This document shows positions 51,507 to 61,541 of a stretch of DNA of 64,000 nt, piece after piece (within the stretch, counting starts at the first letter, position 1; every line of letters starts with the position of its first letter). This stretch comes from Enterococcus raffinosus (GTDB taxonomy: Bacteria > Bacillota > Bacilli > Lactobacillales > Enterococcaceae). The translations under genes and the position numbers were made by a program. A model generated the notes under the pieces. It was given only the letters and a program-made list of their open reading frames with translations. It made no database searches and was not told the origin of the DNA. Where the stretch lies: contig NZ_JAHLOS010000015.1 of assembly GCF_018917525.1 (NCBI RefSeq), forward strand, positions 1 through 64,000, in the 5' to 3' direction.

Positions 51507-52244
51507 TTCCCTCAGCTCCTACCTAGAATATAATGGCTGCGTTTACATCCTTTAATCGCTATTCAATTCATCTTTTGTTCTCCCCCTTAACAAAAATTAA
51601 TCCGTTCAAGAAAACATATAGCTTATTAAGCGTGTATTAAATAACAAAAATAGCTTGTAATTAGTTGTAATTTTATTGTGTTGTTTTGCCATCACTCTAT
51701 AAAATACTCTTGATCTGTTGATAAACTATTAGAATAAATAAAATTAAAATAAGTAACGACTCCCTCCTCTGCCAATTCCGAAAAAATTCACTAGTACTTT
51801 GATAATTCAGTAATGATATTTTTAATACAGTTCGAGTTCTTCTGCTTTCAGATTTACTATAGAGAACTCTGAGATTCAAAATTACATGAAAAAAATAAGA
51901 CCAACCACCGATTATGATGATTGGTCTTTAAAGTTTAATCTATTCGAGTTGTATACACTATGCGCTAATTTCTACTACAAATTACTTCTTTACTAAAATC
52001 TGAAATTTCATCGTCTTCAATCTAAAGTTAAAATAACTACTACTAATTTTGGAATTCAGTTGTATCAATCGAACCATTTGTTTGAATGACTTGTTACGGC
52101 TAATACATTGAGGCATTGACTGGATAAGTCAACAAGAGGCGCTAAACTCGAAAAACCGAGCTTAACACCTCTTGTTTTATAGAATAAGCCACCTCATACA
52201 ACAATACAAGGGATTTCGTTTGCATAAGAAATCACTACAAATAA
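51507..52244. other. Intergenic region with two hairpins
   Basis: No gene seen. AGACCAA...TTGGTCT at about 51899-51929, followed on the minus strand by TATTTTTTTC, is a good terminator, although no minus-strand gene ends near it. AACAAGAGG...CTCG/CGAG...CCTCTTGTT at 52131-52175 lies behind the GH4 gene and is probably its terminator. The 51.5-51.7 kb part should contain the promoter of the PRD regulator operon. Confidence 0.6.
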
Positions 52245-53570
52245 TTAACGTAATTCTGGCCATAAACCTCGGTTTGCTTCATACAACTCATCCAATACTT
52301 TTTTTCCAACGGTATAGTTCGGAATTGTTTTATTGAGCATGACCGCTTCTAAAGCGATTTGATAAGAGCCTGATAACGCTGCATCCACCGTCATTTTCTC
52401 GTAAGCTTTTTGCATCTCCATTAATCCCTTTTGAAAAGTAGGAATCTCTCCAATATTAATCGTTTCTGCACCCATTGAGCCAACATATGCTGGAGTCTCT
52501 ACTACCGCTTCTGAATCAAAATTAGCAATCGCCCCATGATTCTTTTTGTTTACCGTGAAACGCTCTCTCGTGTTATGAATAATCGCATAGGCAATATCAA
52601 CAATATAATTCCCATGTACTCCTGCATGAAGGGATGAATCTTTGGCTGATCCTGCCGCAATCACGCGTCGACATTCATCATAAATCCTTTTTTCACGACC
52701 TTGCATGACATAATCTCCACGTGTAAAACTTGGATCATCATGAGCGATCATCTCATCTGGTGTTAAATAATATTGTAAATAGCAATTAGGAAAATATTCC
52801 GGGAAACGTTTAAACAGACTGATCATTTGTCTATAGGTGTCAATCCAATATTGATCTCCTTCGGTCTCTTCATTCGACATAAGTAACGTCGTAATTTTTC
52901 CAGACAAAACATCTTCACGAAGCTCCGGAAGTAAATCTTTTCCATTTTCATCAATAATATTGGTCCACCAGCCAAAATGATTCAACCCAAAATATTTAAA
53001 CGTTAAATCTCTCAAGTTTTTATTAAAATATTTTGCAATCGCTCCTTCAATCGAAATCGGCATATCACAAATACATAGTACATTAGCGTCTGGAAATTCA
53101 CGATAGATAGCTTCAGACAGTATAGCTTCGGGGTTTGTATAATTTAAAATCCAAGCATTCGGACAAATTTCTTTTACTTTGCGAATAATTTCCAACACTG
53201 CTGGAATTACTCGCATTGCAAACGAGAAGCCTCCAAGTCCGCAGGTTTCCTGCCCAACCACGCCATTTCTTAAACAAATCTTCTCATCAATTGCTCTTTG
53301 CTTGTTTAAGCCTGGACGTATTTGCATAAATAAGAAATCAGCTCCTTGCAGCGCCTCATCGATATCCGTTGTATAAGATACATTCACCCTTGAACCAGTT
53401 TCACTGTAATACATTTTTGTATACTGACCCAGAAGATCTACTCGTTCCTTGTCATTATCATATAGAACAAGATCCGTTAAATGTAATTCTTCTGCACGCT
53501 TACGCAAGACTTCTAAAATTCCAGGTGATTGAGTTGAACCTCCACCGATCATTACAAATTTGTTTCCCAT
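52245..53570 (-). CDS. GH4-family 6-phospho-glycosidase, probably 6-phospho-alpha-glucosidase
   Basis: 441 residues from the ATG at 53570 (GGAGG 8 bases upstream). NAD- and metal-dependent family 4 glycosidase: the Rossmann start KFVMIGGGSTQSPGI, GADFLFMQIRPGLNKQRAIDEKI, GVVGQETCGLGGFSFAMR, WILNYTNPEAI, the metal-binding motif ICDMPISIEG and LNHFGWWTNI. The CDMP form of that motif is, in characterised members (MalH, GlvA, AglB), linked to 6-phospho-alpha-glucosidases, whereas beta-specific members have CN(V/I)P. The neighbouring maltose-type EIICB supports hydrolysis of maltose-6-phosphate or a similar alpha-glucoside. Confidence 0.9.
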   Translation of the reverse strand: MGNKFVMIGGGSTQSPGILEVLRKRAEELHLTDLVLYDNDKERVDLLGQYTKMYYSETGSRVNVSYTTDIDEALQGADFLFMQIRPGLNKQRAIDEKICLRNGVVGQETCGLGGFSFAMRVIPAVLEIIRKVKEICPNAWILNYTNPEAILSEAIYREFPDANVLCICDMPISIEGAIAKYFNKNLRDLTFKYFGLNHFGWWTNIIDENGKDLLPELREDVLSGKITTLLMSNEETEGDQYWIDTYRQMISLFKRFPEYFPNCYLQYYLTPDEMIAHDDPSFTRGDYVMQGREKRIYDECRRVIAAGSAKDSSLHAGVHGNYIVDIAYAIIHNTRERFTVNKKNHGAIANFDSEAVVETPAYVGSMGAETINIGEIPTFQKGLMEMQKAYEKMTVDAALSGSYQIALEAVMLNKTIPNYTVGKKVLDELYEANRGLWPELR

Positions 53571-53600
53571 CTTTATTTCCTCCAATTAATCCATTTTCTC

Positions 53601-55181
53601 CTATATTTTTACAGCCTTTTCATGAGCCATATAGGCCTCTACCTTTTCCCTTTCTTCTTCGACACCGACACCAATAATTATTTGAATGTGTTTGCCTTTA
53701 TCTACAATTCCAGATGCTTGAACTTTTTCTTTCAAGATTTGCATATTTACTTTATCGGCATCTTTCACATCTACGCGAAGTCTTGTGTAACAGTTGATAA
53801 TGCTATCGATATTATCTGTGCCACCAAGGCCGGCTACGATATTTTTAATTTGTGGTTCGAATTCTGAATCGCTATCAATTGAACTGGTGGATGCTGCATT
53901 TTCATCAATTACTACAGCTTCCATTGATGTATCTTTCTTTTCTCTTCCCAAAGTAGGAATATCTAATTTAACAATTAAGGTCTTAAATACAAAGTATTCC
54001 AGTACAGCAGTTAGTACAAAAACAATTGGAATCAAATATTGATGGCCTAATCGACTTGGAAAGGCAAAGCTATTGATAATCATATTGATACCGGTATCGA
54101 ATTGAATATTAATTCCCACTAAATTCGTTATTAGCATACTTAATCCATAAACGATTGAATGTGCTAACCATAAAATTGGTGATAAGAATAAGAAGAGGAA
54201 TTCTAAAGGTTCGGTTACCCCTGCTAAAAATGCTGTAGTCACCGTCGGAATCAAGATCGCTGCTACCTTTTTTCGATTTTCAATACGTGCGGTTTTCCAA
54301 AGGGCAAAGGCAATCCCTATTGGTAAAGAAATTGATCCGAAGTTTGCTAGATAGCCGATAGATGGATGCATCGCTGTAATAGACCCTGCATTCCCTAACT
54401 CCGCTAACCAGATATTAAATGCACCGTTATAAGCATGCCCTGCAATTTCTGCAGTTCCTCCAAGCGGTGTATAAAAGATCGGCATCCACAAGAAGTGATG
54501 TAATCCCAACGGTAATAGCAAGCGATTCAAAAATCCATAGAAAAAGAATCCTACAGAACCTGCAGTAGTGGTGGTTTTAACGGTTGCTTCAACCGCTGAG
54601 TTCACTGCTGGCCAAATATAAGTAATCCCCATTGAAAATAGAATCGTTGCAAAAACAATCAAAATATAAGCAGATTTTGTTCCTGAATAGGGAGACAAAT
54701 ATTTGTGAAGTTTGATTTCTCCAAATTTGTTAACCATCAATCCAACAAAAACACCTAGTAAGATTCCTAAAAAGACACCCATATCTGTGACTTGAATTCC
54801 AAATACCATCCCTTGACCAGTTCCATACAGCCCTTGTTCTCCAGCTTTTGCTAATCTATTAGTTATTGTTAACCAAGCATTATTCCCGTATAAGAAAACC
54901 AGATACGTAATAATCCCAAGTATGGCAGCATCTGTTTTATATTTAGGCTTTGCTAACGCTGCGGCAATTCCCACACAAAAAATGGCGCTTAACTGACCAA
55001 TCATCCCACTAGACATAATATTGAAAACAAAATTCCCAATATCTTTTGAAAAAGTCGGCATCATGTCTAATTTAAGAATCGCACAAACAGATAAAATGAT
55101 CCCCGTCACCGCCATAAACATAACCGGTTGAATGATTGCTTTAGAAAAAGTACTTGCAGACCTCATAAATTTTTCTTTCAT
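53601..55181 (-). CDS. PTS glucose-superfamily EIICB, alpha-glucoside/maltose type
   Basis: 526 residues. EIIC occupies about 1-425 (FSKAIIQPVMFMAVTGIILSV, LLLPLGLHHFLWMPIFYT, TAFLAGVTEPLEFLFLFLSP are typical) and EIIB about 450-526, with the phosphocysteine in SIINCYTRLRVDVKD. The order C-B matches MalP/GlvC. It takes up and phosphorylates an alpha-glucoside for the GH4 enzyme downstream. There is no EIIA domain; it would need a Crr-like EIIA such as the one at 1393 or one encoded elsewhere. GGAGACATATGAG precedes the ATG. Confidence 0.93.
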   Translation of the reverse strand: MKEKFMRSASTFSKAIIQPVMFMAVTGIILSVCAILKLDMMPTFSKDIGNFVFNIMSSGMIGQLSAIFCVGIAAALAKPKYKTDAAILGIITYLVFLYGNNAWLTITNRLAKAGEQGLYGTGQGMVFGIQVTDMGVFLGILLGVFVGLMVNKFGEIKLHKYLSPYSGTKSAYILIVFATILFSMGITYIWPAVNSAVEATVKTTTTAGSVGFFFYGFLNRLLLPLGLHHFLWMPIFYTPLGGTAEIAGHAYNGAFNIWLAELGNAGSITAMHPSIGYLANFGSISLPIGIAFALWKTARIENRKKVAAILIPTVTTAFLAGVTEPLEFLFLFLSPILWLAHSIVYGLSMLITNLVGINIQFDTGINMIINSFAFPSRLGHQYLIPIVFVLTAVLEYFVFKTLIVKLDIPTLGREKKDTSMEAVVIDENAASTSSIDSDSEFEPQIKNIVAGLGGTDNIDSIINCYTRLRVDVKDADKVNMQILKEKVQASGIVDKGKHIQIIIGVGVEEEREKVEAYMAHEKAVKI

Positions 55182-55226
55182 CTCATATGTCTCCTTTTAA
55201 TTTGCTTTCAACACAAAGGCTTCCAC

Positions 55227-56024
55227 TTACTCCGCTAAAGTAAGAAAATCTCCATAGTGACAACACGCTATTTTTTGTTCTTCTAAAATCTCACGAAACA
55301 TTGGATCACATAATAAAGTAACTTCTTTGATACGTTGAACATTGAAGGAAGAGTTGAAATACAATGTTTCATCCACAAACGCCGGGTGAACCATTAATTC
55401 TGTGACTTCATCTTCCTGAACTAAATCTAAAATGGACTGGATTTCTTCAAAGCATTCCGCATGTCGTTCCTTCACTGTAAATTTAAGATCACGAATCTCT
55501 GGGTGATCCATTAAATCTAAGAAACCGTGGATTCCTTTTTGATAAGGAAGAGATAGCTTTTCCTCAAGTCCGTATGAATTTCGAAAACACATATGGTATT
55601 TTTCGGCTATCTTCTTAGTAATCTCATGATTTTCGGGAAATGTATGCACATGATGATGACTATCAAGATGAGTTAATGGAACACCCTTTTCCTTCAGATA
55701 ATCAATCTGTCTGCACCATTCATTGAAAATCTCATCAGCATCCATCCTGTTACGATGACGTCTATATTCTGCTAGATTAAAAAAATTTCCATCTTCTCTG
55801 GTTAAGGTTCTATTTACTGTCATTGGTGTACCGCAGGTCAACACTAAATGCCCCCCTACTCCTAGATCAGGATTTTCTTTTGCTAGTTCGATAGCCTCAT
55901 CACACCCTGGCATGTTAGCCATTAATGTGGTAGATGTTAATACGCCATTCTTATAAGCTTCAACAATACCTAGATTTACCGCAGTCGAGTAGCCAAAATC
56001 ATCAGCATTGATAATTATTTTTTT
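55227..56024 (-). CDS. ChbG/YdjC-family carbohydrate deacetylase
   Basis: 265 residues from the ATG at 56024 (AGAGG about 8 bases upstream; a frame upstream is unsupported). Canonical family residues: KIIINADDFGYSTAVNLGI (Asp pair), GGHLVLTCGTPM (metal His) and THLDSHHHVHTFPEN (metal His), with ELMVHPAFVDE near the end. It is the promoter-proximal gene of the GH4/EIICB operon. A deacetylase in an alpha-glucoside operon implies an acetylated disaccharide or amino-sugar substrate; this is inferred. Confidence 0.9.
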   Translation of the reverse strand, partial: KKIIINADDFGYSTAVNLGIVEAYKNGVLTSTTLMANMPGCDEAIELAKENPDLGVGGHLVLTCGTPMTVNRTLTREDGNFFNLAEYRRHRNRMDADEIFNEWCRQIDYLKEKGVPLTHLDSHHHVHTFPENHEITKKIAEKYHMCFRNSYGLEEKLSLPYQKGIHGFLDLMDHPEIRDLKFTVKERHAECFEEIQSILDLVQEDEVTELMVHPAFVDETLYFNSSFNVQRIKEVTLLCDPMFREILEEQKIACCHYGDFLTLAE

Positions 56025-56183
56025 CATAACTTTACCTCTTTCATAAAAGAAATTACTTTCATACAATTGTATTTGCTTTCTTTATGAGTGTAGTATAAAC
56101 TTCGTAGAGAACGCATACAACACTTTGAAAAAAGGATGGTTGTTCTTTCGATTATTGAAAGTAATTTCACTAGGAGAGTAATT

Positions 56184-56900
56184 ATGAAGAAAATTTACTA
56201 TTTTAATCGATTACTACCGAATAGTAATCTTAGAGATGATGATGAAAAAATCATCGAGAATATTATTGTTGATATTGAGGAAAAAAGACCCATAGCGATA
56301 AAGCAAGTGGCAGAACAGAATTTCACTTCGCAATCCTCCATTAGTCGTCTAGCAAGACGCGCTGGTTTTAAAAATTTCAAAGAATTTATCTTTTTCCTGG
56401 AAACAGAATTTTCTGTCAAATCTAACGAACAAATCGATAATCTTCCCTTTGCTAGTTCTTCACACAGTTGGGAAACTATCGATGAGTGTTTTTCAAATGC
56501 ATTTTCTTCGAAAAAAATATACCTTTTTGGCGAAGGTTTTTGCCAATTTCTGGTAGATTACACATACCGAAAACTTCTTCTCAAAAAAATATATGCAATT
56601 GATCTCGAAGGAGTTGAAATCAGTTTAGTGTCAGATGAAACACCTCACACTTTGATTACTTTTTCTCAATCAGGTGAAAATAGACATGGCTTAATCAAAA
56701 TGAAGGAATGTAAAAATTATGGAGGAAAAGTTATTGCCATAACCGCAACCGATAAGTCTAGTTATGTAAAGCAAAGTGATCTTTCGTTTATTGTTGATAG
56801 AGGAACTACAGGTGTTGATCACGAAAACCAGCATTTAAATTACTTTTTTGGGAATTCTCTAAACTTAATAGAATACTTAATTGGAATATATACTAAATAA
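56184..56900 (+). CDS. RpiR/MurR-family transcriptional regulator
   Basis: 238 residues from the ATG at 56184 (GGAGAG 5 bases upstream). N-terminal helix-turn-helix of the RpiR type (IAIKQVAEQNFTSQSSISRL then ARRAGFKNFKEF) and a C-terminal SIS sugar-phosphate-binding domain (KKIYLFGEGFCQFLVDYTYRKL, TLITFSQSGENRHGL, KVIAITATDKSSYVKQSD). It is divergent from the deacetylase-EIICB-GH4 operon with about 160 bases between, so it most likely controls that operon in response to a phosphorylated sugar. Confidence 0.9.
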   Translation: MKKIYYFNRLLPNSNLRDDDEKIIENIIVDIEEKRPIAIKQVAEQNFTSQSSISRLARRAGFKNFKEFIFFLETEFSVKSNEQIDNLPFASSSHSWETIDECFSNAFSSKKIYLFGEGFCQFLVDYTYRKLLLKKIYAIDLEGVEISLVSDETPHTLITFSQSGENRHGLIKMKECKNYGGKVIAITATDKSSYVKQSDLSFIVDRGTTGVDHENQHLNYFFGNSLNLIEYLIGIYTK

Positions 56901-57036
56901 TTTCACGCTTTATCTTTATGATCAATAGGTTTAGCAAGTAGACTTTTTAGCGCACTAACTATTTTACTCTTTATCTATAATATGTAATCTGTTATTTTCG
57001 ACTTTCTAATTCTCCTCAATTTTCTTTGTTCTTGCC

Positions 57037-57077
57037 AAAAACTCCTTTAGTCTGATAATCAGACTAAAGGAGTTTTT
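57037..57077. terminator. Bidirectional terminator between convergent genes
   Basis: AAAACTCCTTTAGTCTGAT and ATCAGACTAAAGGAGTTTTT form a nearly loop-less perfect palindrome with A- and T-tracts, between the RpiR gene (plus) and the GH16 gene (minus). Confidence 0.88.
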
Positions 57078-57159
57078 CATGAATGCCATCCCTTATATTT
57101 AGTAGATCAAAAACTACTATTACCAAGTTGTTTACCTTTGTATCTAAAAATGATCATCC

Positions 57160-58548
57160 TTATTCAAGTGACCATTGACTACGCCAAGCTCCGGGATGTA
57201 TTTTCCCCACTTCCAAATATCCAAGATTATTTTCGGTATGAATAATTTGATCGTTTTTCCATCGATTTACAAAACGTTGATAACCATCAACCGTTTCAAT
57301 TTTCCATTGTCCACTCCAAGCAGTCTCTTGTAGAGCACTATGTTCTATATACCCTTTTTGATTTTCAATATTCAAGATTTCACCATTGTGAATATTTTTT
57401 ATCAAATAATATTCTCCTTTAGGTACCAATTGCCATTTCGACTTCTCATCTTCTTTGTCTATTAAAACAACTTTATCACTAGTTGCATCTAATGCCATAA
57501 GTTGATTAGTATCACGATTTTTTATTGATTGAGTTGGAAGTTCATAGCCGCCATTTTTCTTATATACTCGTACATAATCAATTGCCCACTCTTTCGGAAA
57601 ATTATCATCGTGTTTACCTGAACCGGAGTCTGTATATATATTTAAAATCATTCCCATGGGATAATCAGGAGATTGATTAATTGTTCTGAATAATTTTCCA
57701 TCAAAGTAGAATTTTAGCGATCCTGGTTGCCAATCCAACCCATACGTGTGATAATCATTCGTTAAACTATCTAACCCTACTTCCCCTGGTACCACAGCTG
57801 CTCCACCACCTAAAGTTTCCGTTGTACTATCAGTCCATGAGGTTGAAAAAAATGGATCATTCCATCCGAATGTACAGACTTGCCATAGTCCCTTTTGCCA
57901 ATTTGATTCCAAAACACCTTTGTTTTCAATTGGCCGAACCACATTTTTACTGTAATCAAAAAATGTTTCAATAATATCAATTTCACCTGTCTCCTTTGAA
58001 TTGCTCCAGTCGTTAGTATCATTTTGCATTCCAACTAACCACCATGCTTGATGACCTCCACCCAGAGATTTACTTAACTTGGCGCGTATTTCAAAGTAAC
58101 CATACTTAGTAGCATATCCTCCAGTTTTATCATCTCCCAGCATCTCGTCTTCTTTAGCAATTGGAGACATCAAATTTTTTGAGTTACTGAAATTATGAAT
58201 CCAGTTTTTATTAAAGGACTGAATAGCACTTGACTTAACTCCATTTGTCCCGTAACCATAATTATCTTTATCAAGTGTCGGAGCCCACGGTTTCTGATCT
58301 TTTGTAACCGACTCAATTAGTGCTCCATCTTCAAATCGATAATTTGCTTTAGCATCCTCTGGATTATCCGACCAATGTTCTAGATAACGATCTGTCCATT
58401 TCGTTTCGTCTAAAGTAGGACCATTAAACTCATCAGAGAAATCCAATGTATACCCTTCTTTTTCAGGAACAACTTCGGAGGCAGAAGCAAATGTTTTAAA
58501 TCCTAATATCAAAGTAGACAACAATAGAGAAAACAGTAGTTTTTTCAT
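57160..58548 (-). CDS. Secreted GH16-family glucanase with a C-terminal ricin-type-like domain
   Basis: 462 residues. Signal peptide 1-23 (KKLLFSLLLSTLILGFKTFA SAS). The GH16 catalytic domain spans about 30-325: DEFNGPTLDETKWTDRYLEHW, YGYFEIRAKLSKSLGGGHQAWWL, the catalytic ExDxxE motif in TGEIDIIETFFD, and HTYGLDWQPGSLKFYFDGKL. The C-terminal 130 residues (YYLIKNIHNGEILNIENQKG..., W-containing repeats) look like a ricin-type or similar carbohydrate-binding beta-trefoil. GH16 covers laminarinase, lichenase and agarase activities; the substrate is uncertain. It is a single gene, convergent with the RpiR gene. Confidence 0.88.
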   Translation of the reverse strand: MKKLLFSLLLSTLILGFKTFASASEVVPEKEGYTLDFSDEFNGPTLDETKWTDRYLEHWSDNPEDAKANYRFEDGALIESVTKDQKPWAPTLDKDNYGYGTNGVKSSAIQSFNKNWIHNFSNSKNLMSPIAKEDEMLGDDKTGGYATKYGYFEIRAKLSKSLGGGHQAWWLVGMQNDTNDWSNSKETGEIDIIETFFDYSKNVVRPIENKGVLESNWQKGLWQVCTFGWNDPFFSTSWTDSTTETLGGGAAVVPGEVGLDSLTNDYHTYGLDWQPGSLKFYFDGKLFRTINQSPDYPMGMILNIYTDSGSGKHDDNFPKEWAIDYVRVYKKNGGYELPTQSIKNRDTNQLMALDATSDKVVLIDKEDEKSKWQLVPKGEYYLIKNIHNGEILNIENQKGYIEHSALQETAWSGQWKIETVDGYQRFVNRWKNDQIIHTENNLGYLEVGKIHPGAWRSQWSLE

Positions 58549-58840
58549 TCTTTGTAACCCCTTCCAACTTTTACAATAAACTTATCATGGGGAAGGCTTA
58601 AAATAAATAAAGCTCGAGTTATCTGGACGCATATTCAAAAAGTGAAAATAGTTTCACTACTGCGTTGTTACCCTATTTTTTATTATTGTGTTGTTTTATC
58701 ATACCAACGAATAAAATGAACAGCTTTTTTCTAATTATGCTAAAGTTCTTGATAACCGCTATTAGAATCAAAATTCATAAAAAACGAGTTATTATAGAGT
58801 TCTTAATATCTTAAAATTTCAGAGTCATTAAACAAAAACA

Positions 58841-58880
58841 GAGCCGATTTAGAAAGTTCATTTTCTAAATCGACTCTATT
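58841..58880 (-). terminator. Terminator of the HyuA-like operon
   Basis: Minus strand: AGAGTCGATTTAGAAAAT, 2-base loop, then TTTCTAAATCGGCTCT and GTTTTTGTTT. It starts 12 bases after the stop at 58893. Confidence 0.87.
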
Positions 58881-58892
58881 TTCATTTATAAG

Positions 58893-60443
58893 TTATTCCA
58901 TCTTCCCTACAACTTTCACTCGAAGTCGTGTCGCATTTTCTGGGTGGTAGGCCAGTGGGGTTTCTTCGACTTCAACCAGCTCTATGGTTTCTTCGATAGC
59001 CCCTGCCAATTTTGCTTGATGCGCCGCTTTTTCTTTAGCGTCATTCATACTATCTTCTCTTGATAGTTTTGTATAAATGTAGATTTGTTCGTATTGCCCG
59101 CTTATTTGCGCAATGGACGCTCCGATCGCATTGGCGACGCCGCCATGTGGATTGTGATAAACGTTTGCTACTCCGGCTAATTCTTGCGGAATGATGATTG
59201 CACCACCGCCGACTAATATCAGATCCACATCGCCGGAGCTGGTTTTCATTTTATCAATCGCTTCTTCGGTCATTTGTTTGATCGTTGCATAGGCTTTTTC
59301 GGCAAGCTCCAGCGGAACATCTTCAACTAGTGTTTTGTCTCCAATATCGGCAAGGCCCAAACGTACAGCGATATCGGTGGTCGTTAATTGCTTTCCGCCA
59401 AATACCCGTGCTTCTTCAGTAATCTTATAGCCAACACTATCTGGTCCGACGGTAACCTGATCGCCTACCTCACGAACGATACTTCCGCCACCGAGTCCAA
59501 TCGAAACGATGTCCGGCATTCTGAAGTTCGTTCGAATCCCACCAACATCAACCGCTATTGACGATTCTCGCGGAAATCCATCTGCTAGTACGCCTAAATC
59601 GGAGGTCGTTCCACCAACGTCCAAGACGATGGCGTTTGTGATTCTAGCTAAATAAGAAGCTCCGCGAATACTGTTCGTCGGGCCGCAGGCGATAGTTAAA
59701 ATAGGAAAGCGTTTCGCGTATTCAATCGACATTAGTGTTCCATCGTTTTGACAGAGATAAATCTCAGCATCATTGATCCCTTCACTTTTCAGTGCACGTT
59801 CAAAACCGCTGCTGGTTAACGCCATTACCTTATCTAACGCTGCATTCAAAATCGTGGCATTCTCTCTTTCCAACAGTCCGACAGAACCAATTTGTGAGGA
59901 GCAGGATATCGGAATGGATTCACCCAGTAGTTCTTTTGCCCATTTTTCGACAAGCAGCTCTTGATCGTTTTTTAGCGAAGAAAAGACGCCGACAATCGCT
60001 AATGATTCAATTTCCCCCTGCCAATTAGCTAACACCGTCTTGATTTCATCTTCATCCAATTCCGACAAAATCTGACCATCGTATTCATAGCCGCCATGTA
60101 ATAGTTCATATTTTTCTCCGAGACATTCGATCATGTCTTCTGGCCAAGCCGTGAAGGGTTTAACAGAAGCTGTGGCCGGATATCCCAGCCGAATCACTCC
60201 GACCTTCGATAGTTTTTTTCGTTCAACGATCGCATTGGTACATTGAGTGGTACCAAGCATCGCGTGACTGATACTGCCTGCTTCAATCTGAGATTCAGCC
60301 ATGACCTTATGCAAAGCCGCTTCGATCCCTGTTTGAATATCCCCACTAGTAGGGACCTTAACACCATGTACAAGCTCTAAATTTTCATTAATGATCACAG
60401 CATCCGTATTGGTCCCGCCTACGTCAATTCCAATTCTATACAT
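58893..60443 (-). CDS. Hydantoinase/oxoprolinase-family ATPase (HyuA-like)
   Basis: 516 residues, the short form of the family. The actin-like ATP-binding folds are visible: RIGIDVGGTNTDAVIINEN, AMLGTTQCTNAIVERKKL, AIVLDVGGTTSDLGVLADGFPR, VSIGLGGGSIVRE and VDLILVGGGAIIIP. Family members hydrolyse cyclic amides (hydantoins, 5-oxoproline) with ATP. The start overlaps the DUF917 gene by 8 bases. In many bacteria a short HyuA-like protein is paired with a DUF917 protein next to a permease, as here. The actual substrate is unknown. Confidence 0.9.
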   Translation of the reverse strand: MYRIGIDVGGTNTDAVIINENLELVHGVKVPTSGDIQTGIEAALHKVMAESQIEAGSISHAMLGTTQCTNAIVERKKLSKVGVIRLGYPATASVKPFTAWPEDMIECLGEKYELLHGGYEYDGQILSELDEDEIKTVLANWQGEIESLAIVGVFSSLKNDQELLVEKWAKELLGESIPISCSSQIGSVGLLERENATILNAALDKVMALTSSGFERALKSEGINDAEIYLCQNDGTLMSIEYAKRFPILTIACGPTNSIRGASYLARITNAIVLDVGGTTSDLGVLADGFPRESSIAVDVGGIRTNFRMPDIVSIGLGGGSIVREVGDQVTVGPDSVGYKITEEARVFGGKQLTTTDIAVRLGLADIGDKTLVEDVPLELAEKAYATIKQMTEEAIDKMKTSSGDVDLILVGGGAIIIPQELAGVANVYHNPHGGVANAIGASIAQISGQYEQIYIYTKLSREDSMNDAKEKAAHQAKLAGAIEETIELVEVEETPLAYHPENATRLRVKVVGKME

Positions 60444-61539
60444 GCTTTTGTCCCCCTTTTACCGCTAACTCCTTCAACGGAATATAGTCCAAGTCGTAGC
60501 CAAAATAACGTGGCCCAACTGTCTGGATGCCTTCTTCGGTTTGCCATTTTTCATGACAAGGTAATGCCAAAACGCGGATTCTTTTCCCATATTTTAACGC
60601 CTCAGTGGTCACGGGCATCAAGGTTTCTAAGTCAACCATACAGATCAGATCGGGCGTCATGGTGATAACACTACCATCTTTTTCAGCAATCAGGTTTTCA
60701 TTTTGGAAATAGATCTTCATAGTCGATCCTGCATCTTGATTCAAGCCTTCCAGAGTTGCTTCCCCGAAGTTAAAGCCGCCTTCCACTTTACGGATAACAT
60801 CCATCATCTTCCCTTGGAACAGCTCTAGGCCATCGATTAATTTAAGCAGCTTTTCTAATTTGCTTGACTCTTCTAAACCGTTGCTACGGATTACTTCCCC
60901 GATTTTCTCTGACAGTGTTACGATGCCGTGAATACCATGATCTTTTAATTGTTGTCCAGTTGCTGGGTAAATGCTGATCAATGAACTAGCCCCCATCTCA
61001 ACCGTTTGTACTCGGGCTAATCGCTCTGTCCACTTGTTGCTGATTGTTTCTGAAATCCCGATATTCCCTTTTTCATCCGTGATAGCCATCGGCGTCGAGG
61101 AGACACCGCCTAGATTGAAGGTCGTCATCTGCAGCTCCGGAAACGCTCGGCCCATTCCATCACAATCGACAATCGGAATCCCTTGAGACGCGGCCACCAC
61201 GATGGGAATCATTGAATTCACACCGCCTGCCTCCATTGGGAATGTTCCGGCAATTTTTTCAATCCCTAAATAACGACTCAGCTTCTGGAAAACACGAAGA
61301 AACTCGTCGCCTTTTGGAAATTTCTCGATCAATACTGAAGGAGCACCCATCATGGCTGAGGGAATAAAAAAGTCGTCATCCTGAACCTCATCTGGAGAAA
61401 TCAAACGTACCGGACCGTGTTCCTTGATCGCTGAGAGGGCCATCATTTTACCAATATAGGGATCTCCGCCGCCGCCTGTTCCTAAGAACGCTGCTCCGAC
61501 GGCAATATTTTCAATTGCTTCTTCATTTAAATAACGCAT
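60436..61539 (-). CDS. DUF917-family protein
   Basis: 367 residues, family length. Typical blocks: AAFLGTGGGGDPYIG, FIPSAMMGAPSVLIEKFP, GTFPMEAGGVNSMIPIVVAA, VDCDGMGRAFPELQMTTF and ETLMPVTTEALKYGKRIRVLALPC. DUF917 proteins are related to the C-terminal region of some hydantoinase-type enzymes and are found with HyuA partners; biochemical function is not established to my knowledge. It lies 2 bases after the permease gene and overlaps the HyuA-like gene, so the two proteins are probably made in equal amounts and may form a complex. Confidence 0.9.
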   Translation of the reverse strand: MRYLNEEAIENIAVGAAFLGTGGGGDPYIGKMMALSAIKEHGPVRLISPDEVQDDDFFIPSAMMGAPSVLIEKFPKGDEFLRVFQKLSRYLGIEKIAGTFPMEAGGVNSMIPIVVAASQGIPIVDCDGMGRAFPELQMTTFNLGGVSSTPMAITDEKGNIGISETISNKWTERLARVQTVEMGASSLISIYPATGQQLKDHGIHGIVTLSEKIGEVIRSNGLEESSKLEKLLKLIDGLELFQGKMMDVIRKVEGGFNFGEATLEGLNQDAGSTMKIYFQNENLIAEKDGSVITMTPDLICMVDLETLMPVTTEALKYGKRIRVLALPCHEKWQTEEGIQTVGPRYFGYDLDYIPLKELAVKGGQKHV

Positions 61540-61541
61540 GG

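Noticed and set aside
51697-51879. Minus-strand open frame of 60 codons near a terminator-like hairpin
   Set aside because: No ribosome binding site, low-complexity sequence, no family resemblance; the hairpin's client remains unknown.
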